Origin: Saccharopolyspora rosea
Lineage (GTDB): Bacteria; Actinomycetota; Actinomycetes; Mycobacteriales; Pseudonocardiaceae
Assembly (NCBI RefSeq): GCF_025643595.1
Contig: NZ_CP102826.1
Coordinates: 2,480,001 to 2,544,000 of the forward strand
Direction of reading: 5' to 3'
Length of the DNA: 64,000 nucleotides
Part shown: positions 42,519 through 52,558 of the stretch, piece after piece
Layout: each line of letters begins with the position of its first letter
Position numbering within the stretch: the first letter of the stretch is position 1
Notes under the pieces: generated by a model
What the model was told of the DNA's origin: nothing
The model's database searches: none
What the model saw: the letters and a program-made list of their open reading frames with translations, nothing else
Made by a program: the position numbers and the translations under genes

Positions 42519-45274
42519 ATGCAGGTAAGACGCCGCAGGCGGAGTGCCGCGAAGGACCGTTCCGGCCTTCTCGGGCGCCGCGTCGGCCGCCGGACAACCC
42601 TGGTCACGGCCAGCACCACCGCTGTCGTCGTGGTCGCGGGCACCGGCATCGGTTTCGCCCAGACGGAGCAGTTCGGAACCGACCAGGTGGGCCAGACCAC
42701 CGCGCAGGGTCAGGTCGTCTCCGACGACCAGTACATCGCCCCGTACGGCAACCGCCTGGTCATCAACGACGGCAAGATCATGTCGTCCACGGTGAGCCCG
42801 GACGGCAAACACCTCGCGGCATCGCTGACCGACGGCGGGATGGCGATGTCCATCGTGGACCTCAAGAACTGGAGGGTGCAGCAGCTCGTCGGCAACAGCG
42901 CCGCGGCGAACCTGCGCATCCCCGGCAACGACGTGGGTCAGGAAGGGCCGACGTACTCGCCCGATGGCAAGTCGCTGTGGCTGGGCCAGATCGACGGCTA
43001 CCGCAAGTTCACCGTGAACCCGGACGGCACCGTCGCCAACCCGACGTTCGTGTCGATTCCTGCGGACGGGCCCAAGCACGCGCTCGTGGGACAGGCGGTG
43101 TTCTCGCCCGATGGCTCCACGGTGTACTCCGCCGTGAACGGCCAGAACCGGGTGGTCGCCCTCGACGCGGGGACCGGGGCCATCAAGCAGAGCTGGACCG
43201 TGGGCAACGCCCCGCGTGACCTGGTCCAGGTCGGCTCGAAGCTGTACGTCAGCAACGAGGGTGGGCGTGCGGCGAAGCCCGGCGAGTCCACGATGAACTC
43301 CTACAACACCCAGGTCCCGGCCGACCCGAACACCGGCGCCACCACCACCGGCACGGTCAGCGTCATCGACCTGGCGAACCCGGCCGCGGCGCCGGCGAGC
43401 ATCGACGTCGGGCTGCACCCGACCGCGCTGTACGCCAAGAACGGGGCGCTGTTCGTCACCAACACCGCCAGCAACGACGTCTCGGTCATCGACACCGGCA
43501 AGAACAAGGTCGTCCAGACCATCGCCACCCAGCCGTGGCCGGAAGCGTCGGTCGGCTACGAGCCCAACGCGGTGACGCTCACCGACGACGGTCACCTGCT
43601 GGTGACGCTCGGGCGCGCCAACGCGGTCGCCGTCTACCGCTACGCGAACCCGCTGGAGCCGGCCGGCTACGTCGGCCTGCTCCCGACGGACTACTTCCCC
43701 GCGGAGATCACCAGCTCGGGCAACGACGTGCTGGTCTCCAACACCCGTGGCATCGACGCCCGGCGCCCCGCCGACAAGGCCGGTCACGGCACCCACGACA
43801 CGACGTCGAGCCTGCAGCGCTTCACGCTGCCGGACGACCGGACCATCAAGGCCCAGACGGGCAAGGTCTTCAGCCAGAACGGCTGGAACGGCGCTCCCGC
43901 GGCCCCCGCGGGCAACGGCAACGTGCCGCCGATGCCGGTCCCGGTGAAGCTCGGCGATCCCTCGACGATCAAGCACGTCTTCCTGATCGTCAAGGAGAAC
44001 CGGACCTACGACCAGCTCTACGGCGACATGCCGCAGGGCAACGGCAACCCGGCGCTGGCGCAGTTCGGTGAGAACGTGACGCCGAACCAGCACGCGCTCG
44101 CTCGGCAGTTCGGGCTGTACGACAACACCTACGACATCGGCACGAACTCCGCCGAGGGCCACAACTGGCTGATGCAGGCCGACAACCCGGAGTACACCGA
44201 GTCCTCGGCCGGTGAGTACAAGCGCAGCTACGACACCGAGGACGACGCGCTCGGCCACCAGCGATCCGGCTTCATCTGGACCGGTGCGCAGGCGGCTGGC
44301 AAGTCCGTCAAGGACTTCGGCGAGTTCCAGTCGATCGAGAAGAAGCCGGCCGGCGCCACCTGGCAGAACTACTACTGCGACACCAAGAACATGGAAGCGA
44401 CCGGGCAGCCGACCGCCTACCCGATCCAAACGGGCTCGGCGATCCCCTCGCTCAACAAGGTGTCGGTGCCCGGCTTCCCGATGTTCGACCTCAACGTCCC
44501 GGACATCTACAAGTACCAGATCTGGAAGCAGGACTTCGAGAAGAACGGTCCGGCGAACCTGAACATGCTCTGGCTGTCCAACGACCACACCGGTGGCCCG
44601 GCGAGCCCGACCGCCCAGGTCGCGGACAACGACCTCGCCACCGGCAAGATCGTTGACGAGATCTCCCACAGCCCGTACTGGAAGGACTCGGCGATCTTCG
44701 TCGTCGAGGACGACTCCCAGGCCGGGCTCGACCACGTCGACGGCCACCGCGCCCCGATCCAGATCATCAGCCCCTGGGCCAAGCACGGCGCCGTCGACAA
44801 CCACTACTACTCCCAGATCACGATGATCCGGACCATCGAGCAGATCCTCGGGATCCGCCCGATGAACCAGAAGGACAGCGCGGCCAGCCCGATGCGGGGG
44901 CGTTCACCCCGACGCCCGATCTCGCGCCGTTCACCGCGCAGCCCAACCGGGTCTCGCTGACCGATGGCTTGAAGACCCCGCCTCCCTGCGGTGCGGACAC
45001 CCCCGCGCCGCAGAACACCGCTGCCGCGACCGTGTCGTCGCAGCCGGTGCCGGCGGACGAGCAGCAGGTGGCGGCGCAGTGGGACCAGTGGCTGGCGCAG
45101 CAACACCTGTCCGGACCGAACGCCAAGCCCGACTCCGCGAACCCCGTGCAGATGGACCACTTCACGTGGTACCAGACGCACGGGTGGACGCAGCCCTACC
45201 CGGGTGAGAACAAGATCTACGCACCGGCCGATGTGCCGGGTGCCTACATCCCCTCCTCGGATTCCGACGGCTGA
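42519..45274 (+). pseudogene. YncE-like beta-propeller / phosphoesterase fusion, frameshifted
   Basis: An exported protein of about 918 residues if one frameshift is repaired. It has an Arg-rich N-terminus and signal (TTAVVVVAGTGIGFAQ), then a seven-bladed propeller (VSPDGKHLAAS, SPDGKSLWLGQ, LYVSNEGG), then an alkaline-phosphatase-superfamily phosphoesterase (HVFLIVKENRTYDQLYG, WLSNDHTGG, VVEDDSQAGLDHVDGHR). At a run of five G (44896-44900) the frame slips: the open frame stops at 44960, while the expected C-terminus (AFTPTPDLAPFTAQ onward) follows in another frame to 45274. A lost G in the run explains it. The domains needed for catalysis precede the slip. Confidence 0.8.
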
Positions 45275-45298
45275 CGCGGGTCGACCACCGCACCAAGA

Positions 45299-45329
45299 GG
45301 GCTTGGCCGGCTCCACGTCGGCCAAGCCC
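45299..45329 (+). terminator. strong hairpin terminator
   Basis: GGGCTTGGCCG (45299-45309) and CGGCCAAGCCC (45319-45329) form a perfect 11-bp stem with a nine-base loop, 25 bp after the phosphoesterase stop. It ends the ABC-exporter unit and may also stop the convergent ubiX transcript. Confidence 0.82.
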
Positions 45330-45450
45330 GCTGCTCGTGCCATCGTCGAGGGCGACCGGGGCGTTGCCCTCCCGTCCGGCTGAGCATCGCGTCTGCGCAG
45401 CTCACGGACGTTCGCCCCGGGGAACGTGCCACTCGTTCGACTGCGGCGGT

Positions 45451-46098
45451 TCAGGAATCGCCCGCCCGGTCGTGATGGGCGGGTGACTCGGTGCCGGTGT
45501 AGGTGTAGTAGGCCGTCTGCTGCTGGTGCAGACCGATGAAGCCCAGCAGCCGGACGGTGAACTCCTCGTAGAACTGGTCCACGGTCTGGGGGATGTTGTA
45601 GAAGGTGGGGATCATCGGGTACACGGTGGCGCCCGCTTCGGCCACCTGCGTGAGGTTGCGCAGGTGGATGAGGTTGAAGGGGGTCTCGCGCACGCACAGC
45701 ACCAGCGGTCGCCGTTCCTTCATCGCCACGTCGGCGGCCCGCTCGATGAGGGTGTTCGCCGTGCCGTTCGCGATCCGCCCGGCCACTCCCAGCGCACAGG
45801 GCACGATCAACATGCCCCAGGACGGGTAGCTCCCGGACGTGGGCCCGCCGGCCAGATCATCCGGGTCCCAGGCCACGACCTTGCCCGCCGTGGGGCGCCC
45901 GCCCAGCACGAGATCGGCAGCAGTACCGGCGGCGTCCCGGCCGGTCTCGTGCGCGATCAACTGGCGGCCCGCCTGCGAGACCATCAGGTCGACCTGCCCG
46001 ACCCTGTCGTCCTGGACCAGGGCCTGCAGGACGAACCGCGCCATCCGGGTGCCGCCCGCACCGGTCACCGCCAACGTGATATTCCGCTGCTCCGCCAT
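45451..46098 (-). CDS. UbiX/VdcB-like flavin prenyltransferase
   Basis: 215 residues of the UbiX flavoprotein family, which prenylates FMN to make the prFMN cofactor of UbiD. Family stretches are RAADVAMKERRPLVLCVRETPFNLIHLRNL and YPMIPTFYNIPQTVD. Two nucleotide-site motifs differ from typical UbiX: GASG near residue 12 reads GAGG, and PCSMKT reads PCALGV. Start ATG at 46098. It lies after the AraC gene on the same strand, 157 bp downstream, and back to back with the ubiD unit. It may be a specialised prFMN synthase or a UbiX-fold protein with a changed role. Confidence 0.8.
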   Translation of the reverse strand: MAEQRNITLAVTGAGGTRMARFVLQALVQDDRVGQVDLMVSQAGRQLIAHETGRDAAGTAADLVLGGRPTAGKVVAWDPDDLAGGPTSGSYPSWGMLIVPCALGVAGRIANGTANTLIERAADVAMKERRPLVLCVRETPFNLIHLRNLTQVAEAGATVYPMIPTFYNIPQTVDQFYEEFTVRLLGFIGLHQQQTAYYTYTGTESPAHHDRAGDS

Positions 46099-46255
46099 CT
46101 GCTCATCCCAATCGGTCCACGGCGGCCGGTCGGCACCCGGCCGCGCTGGGACGAGCAGAGCAAGCGCGGTACTTGATCGCAAAAGCGCGGTGTCATCGAC
46201 CGTCCGGAGCTCGTGCGCGGGGTCCGCTTCGACACCGCCGCGGTCGAGCGGGGTT

Positions 46256-47128
46256 TCACGGCCGCGCGGTGCCGCGCGCCTCGGCGCGGAAGGCGAGTGG
46301 GGTCCGGCCGTCGTGCTTGCGGAAGAACTTGTTGAAATCGCCGGGGTTCCGGAAACCCAGCAGGCGGGCGACGTCGGCGGAGGTGGCGTCGGTGTGCACC
46401 AGGAGCCGTTTGGCCTCCAGCACGATGCGGGCGTCGAGGTGGGCCTTGGCCGTGGTGCCGGAGGCGGCCAGCGCGGCACGGGTGAGGGTCCGGGTGCTGT
46501 AGCCCAGGGCGGCGGCGTAGTCGGCGACGCGGTGGGTGCGGGTGAAGTCGCGTTCGACGGCGGCGCGGAACCGTTCGAAGGGCCCGTCCGGCGGTGCCGC
46601 CGTCGACGGCTCCGGGCCGGCGTGGGCCAGGCGCAGCAGCAGGACCGCCAACAGCGCGCGCAACACCTTGTTGTGGGCCTCCAACGTCAGGGTGCCCAGC
46701 TCGTCGTACTCGGCGAGCAGGTGCCGACGGGCCTGGTCGACCAGGTCGGCGGTGGGACCGGTCGGCAGCACCGGGGGCTCGCCGAGCGGTGGATCGACGG
46801 CCACGAAACCCGGGCGCCAGATCACGATCACTCCGCGCGAGCGGTGCAGCGCGCCGCCCGGCTCGGCCGCGTACTGGTGGACCTGGCCCGGCCGCACCCA
46901 CAGCCAGCCGCCCGGCTCGATGACGTGGGTGGCGAAGTCCACCGCGTGCGGCAGCGGTTCGGCGTCCGCGGCGACGTGGATGAGGTGGTGGAAGTCCGGT
47001 CGCTGCGGGGTGGCCAGATCGATCTCCCGCCGCCTGCCCCGTTCGCGCAGCTCGGCGAAGTCCACCACGTCCATCCCGATCGGCGTGCTCAGCCCCGGCC
47101 GGTAGGAGACGTCGGTGATGTCCGCCAT
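46256..47128 (-). CDS. AraC-family regulator of the ubiD unit
   Basis: 290 residues. The N-terminal half has a cupin-like sensing domain (DFHHLIHVAADAE, IEPGGWLWVRPGQVHQY), the C-terminal half the double helix-turn-helix (YAAALGYSTRTLTRA, then DVARLLGFRNPGDFNKFFRKH). It is divergent from ubiD with a 189-bp gap, so it probably activates ubiD in the presence of an aromatic acid. A long antisense frame runs on upstream through ubiD and is not real; ATG at 47128 is chosen. Confidence 0.88.
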   Translation of the reverse strand: MADITDVSYRPGLSTPIGMDVVDFAELRERGRRREIDLATPQRPDFHHLIHVAADAEPLPHAVDFATHVIEPGGWLWVRPGQVHQYAAEPGGALHRSRGVIVIWRPGFVAVDPPLGEPPVLPTGPTADLVDQARRHLLAEYDELGTLTLEAHNKVLRALLAVLLLRLAHAGPEPSTAAPPDGPFERFRAAVERDFTRTHRVADYAAALGYSTRTLTRAALAASGTTAKAHLDARIVLEAKRLLVHTDATSADVARLLGFRNPGDFNKFFRKHDGRTPLAFRAEARGTARP

Positions 47129-47317
47129 CGCGCATGCAACCGTTCTTGTCCGATTCTTCCCATGCCTTGTCGCCAGCGTACCCGGTTGCCAGCGGTATCG
47201 GCGCTTAGCGTGGGGGAGTCGGACCTTGGATGACCGAAAAGGAGAAGCGCGCGACTCGCGGAGCCGGGACTGCGGGGCCGCGTGCTCGGCATTCCCCTCG
47301 ATTTCCAGGAGGAGACC

Positions 47318-48742
47318 ATGGCTTACGACGACCTCCGGTCGTTCCTGCACGCGCTGGAGCAGGAGGGACAGCTGCTGCGCATCCCCGACGAGGTGGCGCC
47401 CGAGCCCGACCTGGCCGCGGCGGCCAACGCCGCCGGGCGCATCGGGGAGGGCGCGCCCGCGCTGTGGTTCGACCGGGTCACGGGCTTCACCGACGCGCGG
47501 ATCGTGATGAACGTGCACGGTTCGTGGCGCAACCACGCGCTCGCCCTGGGGTTGCCCAAGGAGACCCCCACCCGTGAACAGGTCGAGGAGTTCGCCCGCC
47601 GCTGGGACGACTTCCCCGTCACACCGCAGCGGCGGGAGGACGCGCCGTGGCGGGAGAACGCGGTCACCGGCGCGGACATCGACCTGTTCGACGTGCTCCC
47701 GCTGTTCCGGCTCAACGACGGTGACGGCGGGTTCTACTTGGACAAGGCCGCCGTGGTCTCCCGCGACCCGGACGCACCGGAGGACTTCGGCCGGCAGAAC
47801 CTGGGCACCTACCGCATCGAGGTCATCGGCCGGGATCGCCTTGCGCTGCAACCGGTTCCGATGCACGACATCGCCCAGCACCTGCGCAAGGCCGAGGAAC
47901 GCGGGGAAGACCTCCCGGTGGCCATCACGCTGGGCAACGACCCGGTGGTGCCGATCGTGGCGGGCATGCCGATGGCCTACGACCAGTCCGAATACGAGAT
48001 GGCCGGTGCGCTGCGCGGCGCGCCGATGCCCATCGCCACCGCACCGCTGACCGGCTTGGACGTGCCGTGGGGATCGGAAGTGGTGATCGAGGGCCGCATC
48101 GAATCGCGGGTGCGGCAGATCGAGGGGCCGTTCGGGGAGTTCACCGGGCACTACTCCGGCGGGCGTCGGATGCCGGTGGTGCGCATCGACCGGATCTCCT
48201 TCCGCAGCAACCCGATCTTCGAGTCGTTGTACCTGGGAATGCCGTGGACCGAGTGCGACTACCTGGTGGGGCCGAACACCTGCGTGCCGCTGCTCAAGCA
48301 GCTGCGCGCGGAGTTCCCCGAGGTGCGCGCCGTGAACGCGATGTACACCCACGGGCTGCTGGTGATCATCTCCACCGCGAAGCGCTACGGCGGGTTCGCC
48401 AAGGCCGTCGGCATGCGGGCGATGACCACACCGCACGGACTCGGCTACGTCAGCCAGGTCATTCTGGTCGACGAGGACGTGGACCCGTTCGACCTGCCGC
48501 AGGTGATGTGGGCGCAGTCGGCGAAGGTCAACCCGGCCGAGGACGTGGTGGTCCTGCCGAACCTGTCGGTGGTGGAACTGGCTCCGGCCTCCCACCCGGC
48601 GGGCATCACCAGCAAGATGATCGTCGACGCGACGACCCCGGTGCCACCCGACGTGCGCGGCAACTTCGGCACCCCCACCAAGGACCTGCCGGAGACCCCG
48701 GCGTGGGCCGAGCGCCTGCGCTCGCTGCTCGCGGTGCGCTGA
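47318..48742 (+). CDS. UbiD-family prFMN-dependent (hydroxy)aryl decarboxylase
   Basis: 474 residues, typical of UbiD/VdcC/Fdc proteins that reversibly decarboxylate aromatic acids using prenylated FMN, Mn2+ and K+. The cofactor-binding strand is GRQNLGTYRIEV with the conserved Arg, PMHDIAQHL follows, and EGPFGEFTGHY carries the two catalytic Glu five residues apart. The catalytic network Arg-Glu-Glu is complete. CAGGAGGAGACC precedes the ATG. The neighbouring UbiX-like gene and the gcoAB genes suggest vanillate or a 4-hydroxybenzoate-type acid as substrate. The small VdcD subunit found in many such operons is not recognisable here. Confidence 0.92.
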   Translation: MAYDDLRSFLHALEQEGQLLRIPDEVAPEPDLAAAANAAGRIGEGAPALWFDRVTGFTDARIVMNVHGSWRNHALALGLPKETPTREQVEEFARRWDDFPVTPQRREDAPWRENAVTGADIDLFDVLPLFRLNDGDGGFYLDKAAVVSRDPDAPEDFGRQNLGTYRIEVIGRDRLALQPVPMHDIAQHLRKAEERGEDLPVAITLGNDPVVPIVAGMPMAYDQSEYEMAGALRGAPMPIATAPLTGLDVPWGSEVVIEGRIESRVRQIEGPFGEFTGHYSGGRRMPVVRIDRISFRSNPIFESLYLGMPWTECDYLVGPNTCVPLLKQLRAEFPEVRAVNAMYTHGLLVIISTAKRYGGFAKAVGMRAMTTPHGLGYVSQVILVDEDVDPFDLPQVMWAQSAKVNPAEDVVVLPNLSVVELAPASHPAGITSKMIVDATTPVPPDVRGNFGTPTKDLPETPAWAERLRSLLAVR

Positions 48743-48769
48743 AAACCCTTGCCAGAAGGGAGGAACCCG

Positions 48770-49021
48770 ATGAACGCCGAGAGAACCCGTCGCCCGGCCG
48801 CGCCGCACACCGGGACCCTCGGCGAGGCGCGACCGGTTCGAAGACAGGCGCTCAAACTCCCCGGTGCGAGGCGTCGAGGAACCTCTCGCGGTGGATGCGC
48901 CGGGGAGCCATCCGGCGCCGCTTCAGCGCCTTCGTGCCGGCCTCGATCATCGCCGGCGGTCCGCACAGGTAGGCGCTCATCCCGCGGCACGACGGGAAAT
49001 CCGCCACCACGACGTCGGTGA
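48770..49021 (+). other. possible start of a lost small gene after ubiD
   Basis: GGGAGGAACCCG stands before ATG 48770, a convincing translation start 27 bp after ubiD, but the product (MNAERTRRPAAPHTGTLGEA, then Arg-rich text) soon runs antisense into the gcoB 3' end and resembles no family. VdcD is usually encoded at this place. It could be a truncated or replaced small gene, or simply noise. Confidence 0.3.
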
Positions 49022-49874
49022 CGAGCCCGACCGCGCCGGACCACTCCTGCTCGCTCAGGCAGGGCCGGTAGCGGAACCGGGGATCCTCGGCGGCGAGGGC
49101 TCGGAAGAACTCCCCGTCGTAGAGGTCCGCCTCGGTCCGGCCGCCGTGGTAGAGGTGCAGCTCCGGGACCAGGTCGTGTTCCAGCGCATCCCGCGCGATC
49201 GACTTCAGCGGGGCCAGCCCGGTGCCGCCGCCGATCAGGATCGCCGGTTCCTCCTGCCGTCGGAGGCCGAAGTCGCCCAGCGGCCCGGTGAGCTCCACCC
49301 GGTCGCCCACCCGCAGCGACGTGAACATCCACCCGTCGGTCGCCACGCCGCCCGGGGTGCGGCGGACGTGGAACTCCAGATTCCGGGGCTCCCACGGCGG
49401 ATTCGCCATCGAGTACTGCCGGGTCAGGCCGCTGCCGGGCACGGCGATCTCGGCGTACTGCCCGGCGTGGAAGCCCATCGGCTCGTCCAGCTCGACCACG
49501 ATCCGGCGGATCTCCCGGGCGATGTCGTCGAGCGCGGTGACCGTGCCGGTGAAGTCCCGCAGCGGGTGGCGCTCCCGGTCGTCGTCGGGCACCGGCTCGA
49601 CCGGTTCCAGCAGCAGCGCGGTGCGCGGGCTGGCCTGGCAGGCGAGCGCGATCCCGGCCGCGCGTTCCTCCGCGGTGAGCGCGTGCTCCGACGACCCGCG
49701 GTGGTCGACCTCGCCGGAGACCACGCGCATCTTGCAGCTGCCGCAGGTGCCCTGCGTGCACGAGTGCGGCAGCCACAGGCCCTCGCGCAGGCACGCGTCC
49801 AGCACCGCCTGCTCCCCGCCGCACACCGCGGGCCGCTCGAACCCGCTGATCCGGATCTCGTGGGTGTCGCTCAT
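48852..49874 (-). CDS. gcoB: GcoB-like ferredoxin reductase (2Fe-2S, FAD, NADH)
   Basis: 340 residues with three domains in the GcoB order: an N-terminal plant-type ferredoxin (HSCTQGTCGSCKMRV, with the last Cys in ALACQASP), an FAD domain (RQYSMANPP, GVATDGWMF), and an NAD domain (ILIGGGTGLAPLKSIA, YLCGPPAMIEAG), ending in the GcoB-like KRRRMAPRRIHRE. It passes electrons from NADH to the P450. The ATG has GGAGGATCGCG upstream. It lies 92 bp downstream of the P450 gene on the same strand, convergent with the ubiD unit. Confidence 0.92.
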   Translation of the reverse strand: MSDTHEIRISGFERPAVCGGEQAVLDACLREGLWLPHSCTQGTCGSCKMRVVSGEVDHRGSSEHALTAEERAAGIALACQASPRTALLLEPVEPVPDDDRERHPLRDFTGTVTALDDIAREIRRIVVELDEPMGFHAGQYAEIAVPGSGLTRQYSMANPPWEPRNLEFHVRRTPGGVATDGWMFTSLRVGDRVELTGPLGDFGLRRQEEPAILIGGGTGLAPLKSIARDALEHDLVPELHLYHGGRTEADLYDGEFFRALAAEDPRFRYRPCLSEQEWSGAVGLVTDVVVADFPSCRGMSAYLCGPPAMIEAGTKALKRRRMAPRRIHRERFLDASHRGV

Positions 49875-49966
49875 CGCGATCCTCCGTCCCGCCCGCCACG
49901 TCGACGTCCGCGCTGTTCCGGGGCGGCCGGGCCACCACCCGCGCAGCGCGAGTCCTCGGCGCTCAT

Positions 49967-51187
49967 TCACACTCCCCACTTCACGCGCAGTTCTCGGGGG
50001 CCGCGGAATCCCCAGCCCCAGAAGTCGACCTCGTAGCGGTCGTCGCGCTCGATGTTGGGGATCGCCTCGAACAGCTCCTCCAGACCGATGCGGACCACCT
50101 CGGTGGCGAAGTAGATCCCCGCGCAGGCGTGCTTGCCCGCGCCGAACGCCAGGTGCGGGATCGAGGCGCGGTCCAGGTCGTACCGCGAGGGAGCGCCGTA
50201 GTCGTGCTCGTCGTGGTTGGCCGAGCCGTAGGACATCATCACCACCGACCCGGCCGGCAGGTGCACACCGTCGATCGTCATGTCCTGCTTGTTGCGCCGG
50301 GCCACCGCCGACCAGATCGGCGCGGTCCAGCGCACGCCCTCCGAGATCGCCCGCCGGATCAGCGACGGGTCGTCGACCACCCGCTCCAGCTGGTCGGGCC
50401 GGGTGAACAGACCGGCGACGGTGGAGGCCATCGCGTGCCCCGGCTCCTGCATCGCGCCCAGCAGGAACACGAACAGGTTCGGGTAGATCACCTCGCGGTC
50501 GCGGACCTGGCCCGCGGGCATGCCGTCGTGCAGCCAGTGCGACAGCGCGGAGTCGTTCGGCTCGGTGGTCCACCGGTCCAGCAGCGGGTCGCAGATCTCC
50601 CGGATCTCCGCCTTGGCCTCGTCGCCGGGGTCGAACCCGCGCGGGTTGGCGAAGTTCCCGTCGGCGTCCACCGCGGCGTTGGTGAACGAGACGCTCAGCT
50701 TGTGGAACCACTCGCGCAGCTTGTCCGAGGACACCTCGTGCAGGCCGAGCAGATCGCCGAGGCTGCGCACGCTCACCGGCTCGCAGTACTGCGCGACCAG
50801 GTCGGCTTCGCCGTCCTGCTCGAACGCTTCCAGGTAGCGGCGGGCGATCGGGCGGGCCAGGCCCTCCACGTACCGGTCCACCTCGCTGGGCTGCAGGCCG
50901 GGGTCGACCATCGCGCGCAACTCGTCGTGCTGGGCTCCGTTGGCGTCGAGCACCGCCGGGTCGCCGAAGGTGCGCCGCCCGGCCGGCGTGATCACCCCCT
51001 CGAAGTCGGTGTCGTCGGATCCCGCGATCCGGCGGCACATCTCCTTGGTGGAGGCGACCCAGCAGCCGAGCGCGGGCACGTAGGCCAACGGCGCCTCCTC
51101 GCGGAGCCGGGCGTAGAACGGGTACGGATCGTTCTCCAGTTCCTCGATGGTGACCTCGGCGATCCAGCTCGGGACGGTAGCGGTCAT
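49967..51187 (-). CDS. gcoA: GcoA-like cytochrome P450 (CYP255, aromatic O-demethylase)
   Basis: 406 residues. The text follows GcoA of Amycolatopsis closely: [56 protein letters not shown] and the C-terminal FWGWGFRGP. The haem loop is [11 protein letters not shown] with the Cys ligand; the ExxR helix and the unusual I-helix AMQEPGHAM are present. GcoA O-demethylates guaiacol and related methoxyarenes to catechols with formaldehyde release. ATG at 51187 has GGAGGA upstream. It is paired with gcoB and divergent from an AraC regulator, the arrangement known for gcoRAB. Confidence 0.94.
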   Translation of the reverse strand: MTATVPSWIAEVTIEELENDPYPFYARLREEAPLAYVPALGCWVASTKEMCRRIAGSDDTDFEGVITPAGRRTFGDPAVLDANGAQHDELRAMVDPGLQPSEVDRYVEGLARPIARRYLEAFEQDGEADLVAQYCEPVSVRSLGDLLGLHEVSSDKLREWFHKLSVSFTNAAVDADGNFANPRGFDPGDEAKAEIREICDPLLDRWTTEPNDSALSHWLHDGMPAGQVRDREVIYPNLFVFLLGAMQEPGHAMASTVAGLFTRPDQLERVVDDPSLIRRAISEGVRWTAPIWSAVARRNKQDMTIDGVHLPAGSVVMMSYGSANHDEHDYGAPSRYDLDRASIPHLAFGAGKHACAGIYFATEVVRIGLEELFEAIPNIERDDRYEVDFWGWGFRGPRELRVKWGV

Positions 51188-51506
51188 CGCTCCTCCAGGA
51201 CTCGCAGGAATTCCGGTGGCGGGCGGCGGAATCCGCGCTCCACCGCGATGTGCCGGGAACTGAAGCAGCCGGCGCAGCACGTCGTCGATCCGCCGGGCGC
51301 GGCGCCGGTACGCGATGCGCGCGCGGACTCGGACGCAACCGGTCTCAATCCGGATGGACAGCGTCGTCCGCGCTGGTCGGCGGGATGTCCGCGGAACGCG
51401 GCGACGATCCGGAACGTGCGATCGGCATGACCCGGGTCTCACCGGACGTGTCGGCGGTGTGTTACACGAGGGAACGGACATCGGCGTCCGGGTGAGAGGA
51501 GGCGGC
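51188..51506. promoter_or_regulatory. gcoA-gcoR divergent promoter region
   Basis: 319 bp without a gene. GATGTCCG (51384-51391) and its reverse complement CGGACATC (51475-51482) form a widely spaced pair that could be AraC-type half-sites. GAGGAGG at 51495-51501 is the ribosome site for the GTG of gcoR. The -10/-35 positions are not clear. Confidence 0.4.
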
Positions 51507-52454
51507 GTGGTCACCCTTCCTGCCGGAGACTTCCGCGCGATCGACACGTCCGACTGGCACGAGGCGCACCACGCGGTGGCCGATGCGTACTTCCCGCACG
51601 AACTCACCGCGCTGTCCGGCGGCCGCCGCCCGGACCTGTCGATGCGCACCGTCGACCTGGGGCCGGTGACGATCGGGCGTCTGCGCTGGGGCGTGGACGT
51701 GGCGATCGACTGCGACTACCCCGGAGCCGTCGAGGTGAACATGCCGCTGTCCGGACGTCTGGAGTCGCGGCACGGCCGGGACGCGGTGGTCTCGGTCCCA
51801 GGCGCGGGCACGATCTTCCCGGCGAACACGGCCACCCCGATCACCCGCTGGTCACGGGACTGCACGGTGGTGGGCGTGAAGTTCGACCGCGCGCGGCTGG
51901 CGCGGGAGGCCGAACGCGTGCTCGGCGGCTCACCCCGTGCGCTGCCGCCGCAGCTCGACGGCCGGAGTACCGCGGCGCGCGGCTGGCTGCACTTCGTGCG
52001 CGGCCTGGCCTGCGAGCTGGACGGGATGCGGGCGCTGATGAGCGCGGAGCCGGTGCGCGAACAACTGGCCGGTGCGATCACCGCCGGGTTCCTGCTGGCC
52101 ACCCAGCCCGGCCGGGAGTCCGCGCCGCCGGCCCGACCGCGGATCGTGCACCGGGTGCTGGACCGGGTGCAGGCCGATCCGGCGCGGGCCTGGACGGCGG
52201 CCGACATGGCCGAGGTCGCGGGCGTGAGCGTGCGGCGGCTCCAAGAGGGCTTCCAGCAGTACCTGGGCACCTCACCGTCGGCCGCGCTGCGGGAGATCCG
52301 GCTGGAGCGGGTGCACGCCGACCTCGTCGCCGCCGACGGTCGGCGCACCGTCACCGAGATCGCCACGCGGTGGGGCTTCGCGCACATGGGCCGGTTCGCC
52401 GCGTCCTACCGGCGCCGCTACGGCCTCAGCCCGGCGGAATCGCTGCGGCGATGA
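51507..52454 (+). CDS. gcoR: AraC-family regulator (GcoR-like)
   Basis: 315 residues. The first part is an AraC-binding-domain-like region ([45 protein letters not shown]) as in regulators of aromatic pathways. The second part is the DNA-binding domain ([22 protein letters not shown], then [23 protein letters not shown]). It is divergent from gcoAB, where the known pathway has an AraC activator, so activation by guaiacol or a related phenol is likely. GTG at 51507 is chosen for its good ribosome site; upstream in-frame codons lack one. Confidence 0.87.
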   Translation: MVTLPAGDFRAIDTSDWHEAHHAVADAYFPHELTALSGGRRPDLSMRTVDLGPVTIGRLRWGVDVAIDCDYPGAVEVNMPLSGRLESRHGRDAVVSVPGAGTIFPANTATPITRWSRDCTVVGVKFDRARLAREAERVLGGSPRALPPQLDGRSTAARGWLHFVRGLACELDGMRALMSAEPVREQLAGAITAGFLLATQPGRESAPPARPRIVHRVLDRVQADPARAWTAADMAEVAGVSVRRLQEGFQQYLGTSPSAALREIRLERVHADLVAADGRRTVTEIATRWGFAHMGRFAASYRRRYGLSPAESLRR

Positions 52455-52471
52455 ACGCTGCCCGGTAACCG

Positions 52472-52498
52472 GGTCCCCGGAGCCGGTCGTGGGGGACC
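52472..52498. terminator. possible terminator between convergent regulators
   Basis: GGTCCCC (52472-52478) pairs with GGGGACC (52492-52498) around a 13-nt loop in the 104-bp gap between two convergent genes. The stem is short, so the call is tentative. Confidence 0.35.
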
Positions 52499-52558
52499 GG
52501 GGCAGCTCCGCCGGTCGGTGCTGGGGCGGGGAGTCCGCGGATCGGGCCGCGGCTGGCG

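Noticed and set aside
42417-44804. 795-codon minus-strand frame
   Set aside because: Exact antisense of the propeller/phosphoesterase gene, Arg/Val-rich and without domains.
46256-48808. 850-codon open frame on the minus strand upstream of the AraC gene
   Set aside because: It is antisense to ubiD over most of its length; only the last 290 codons have family features. GC-rich third positions keep antisense frames open.
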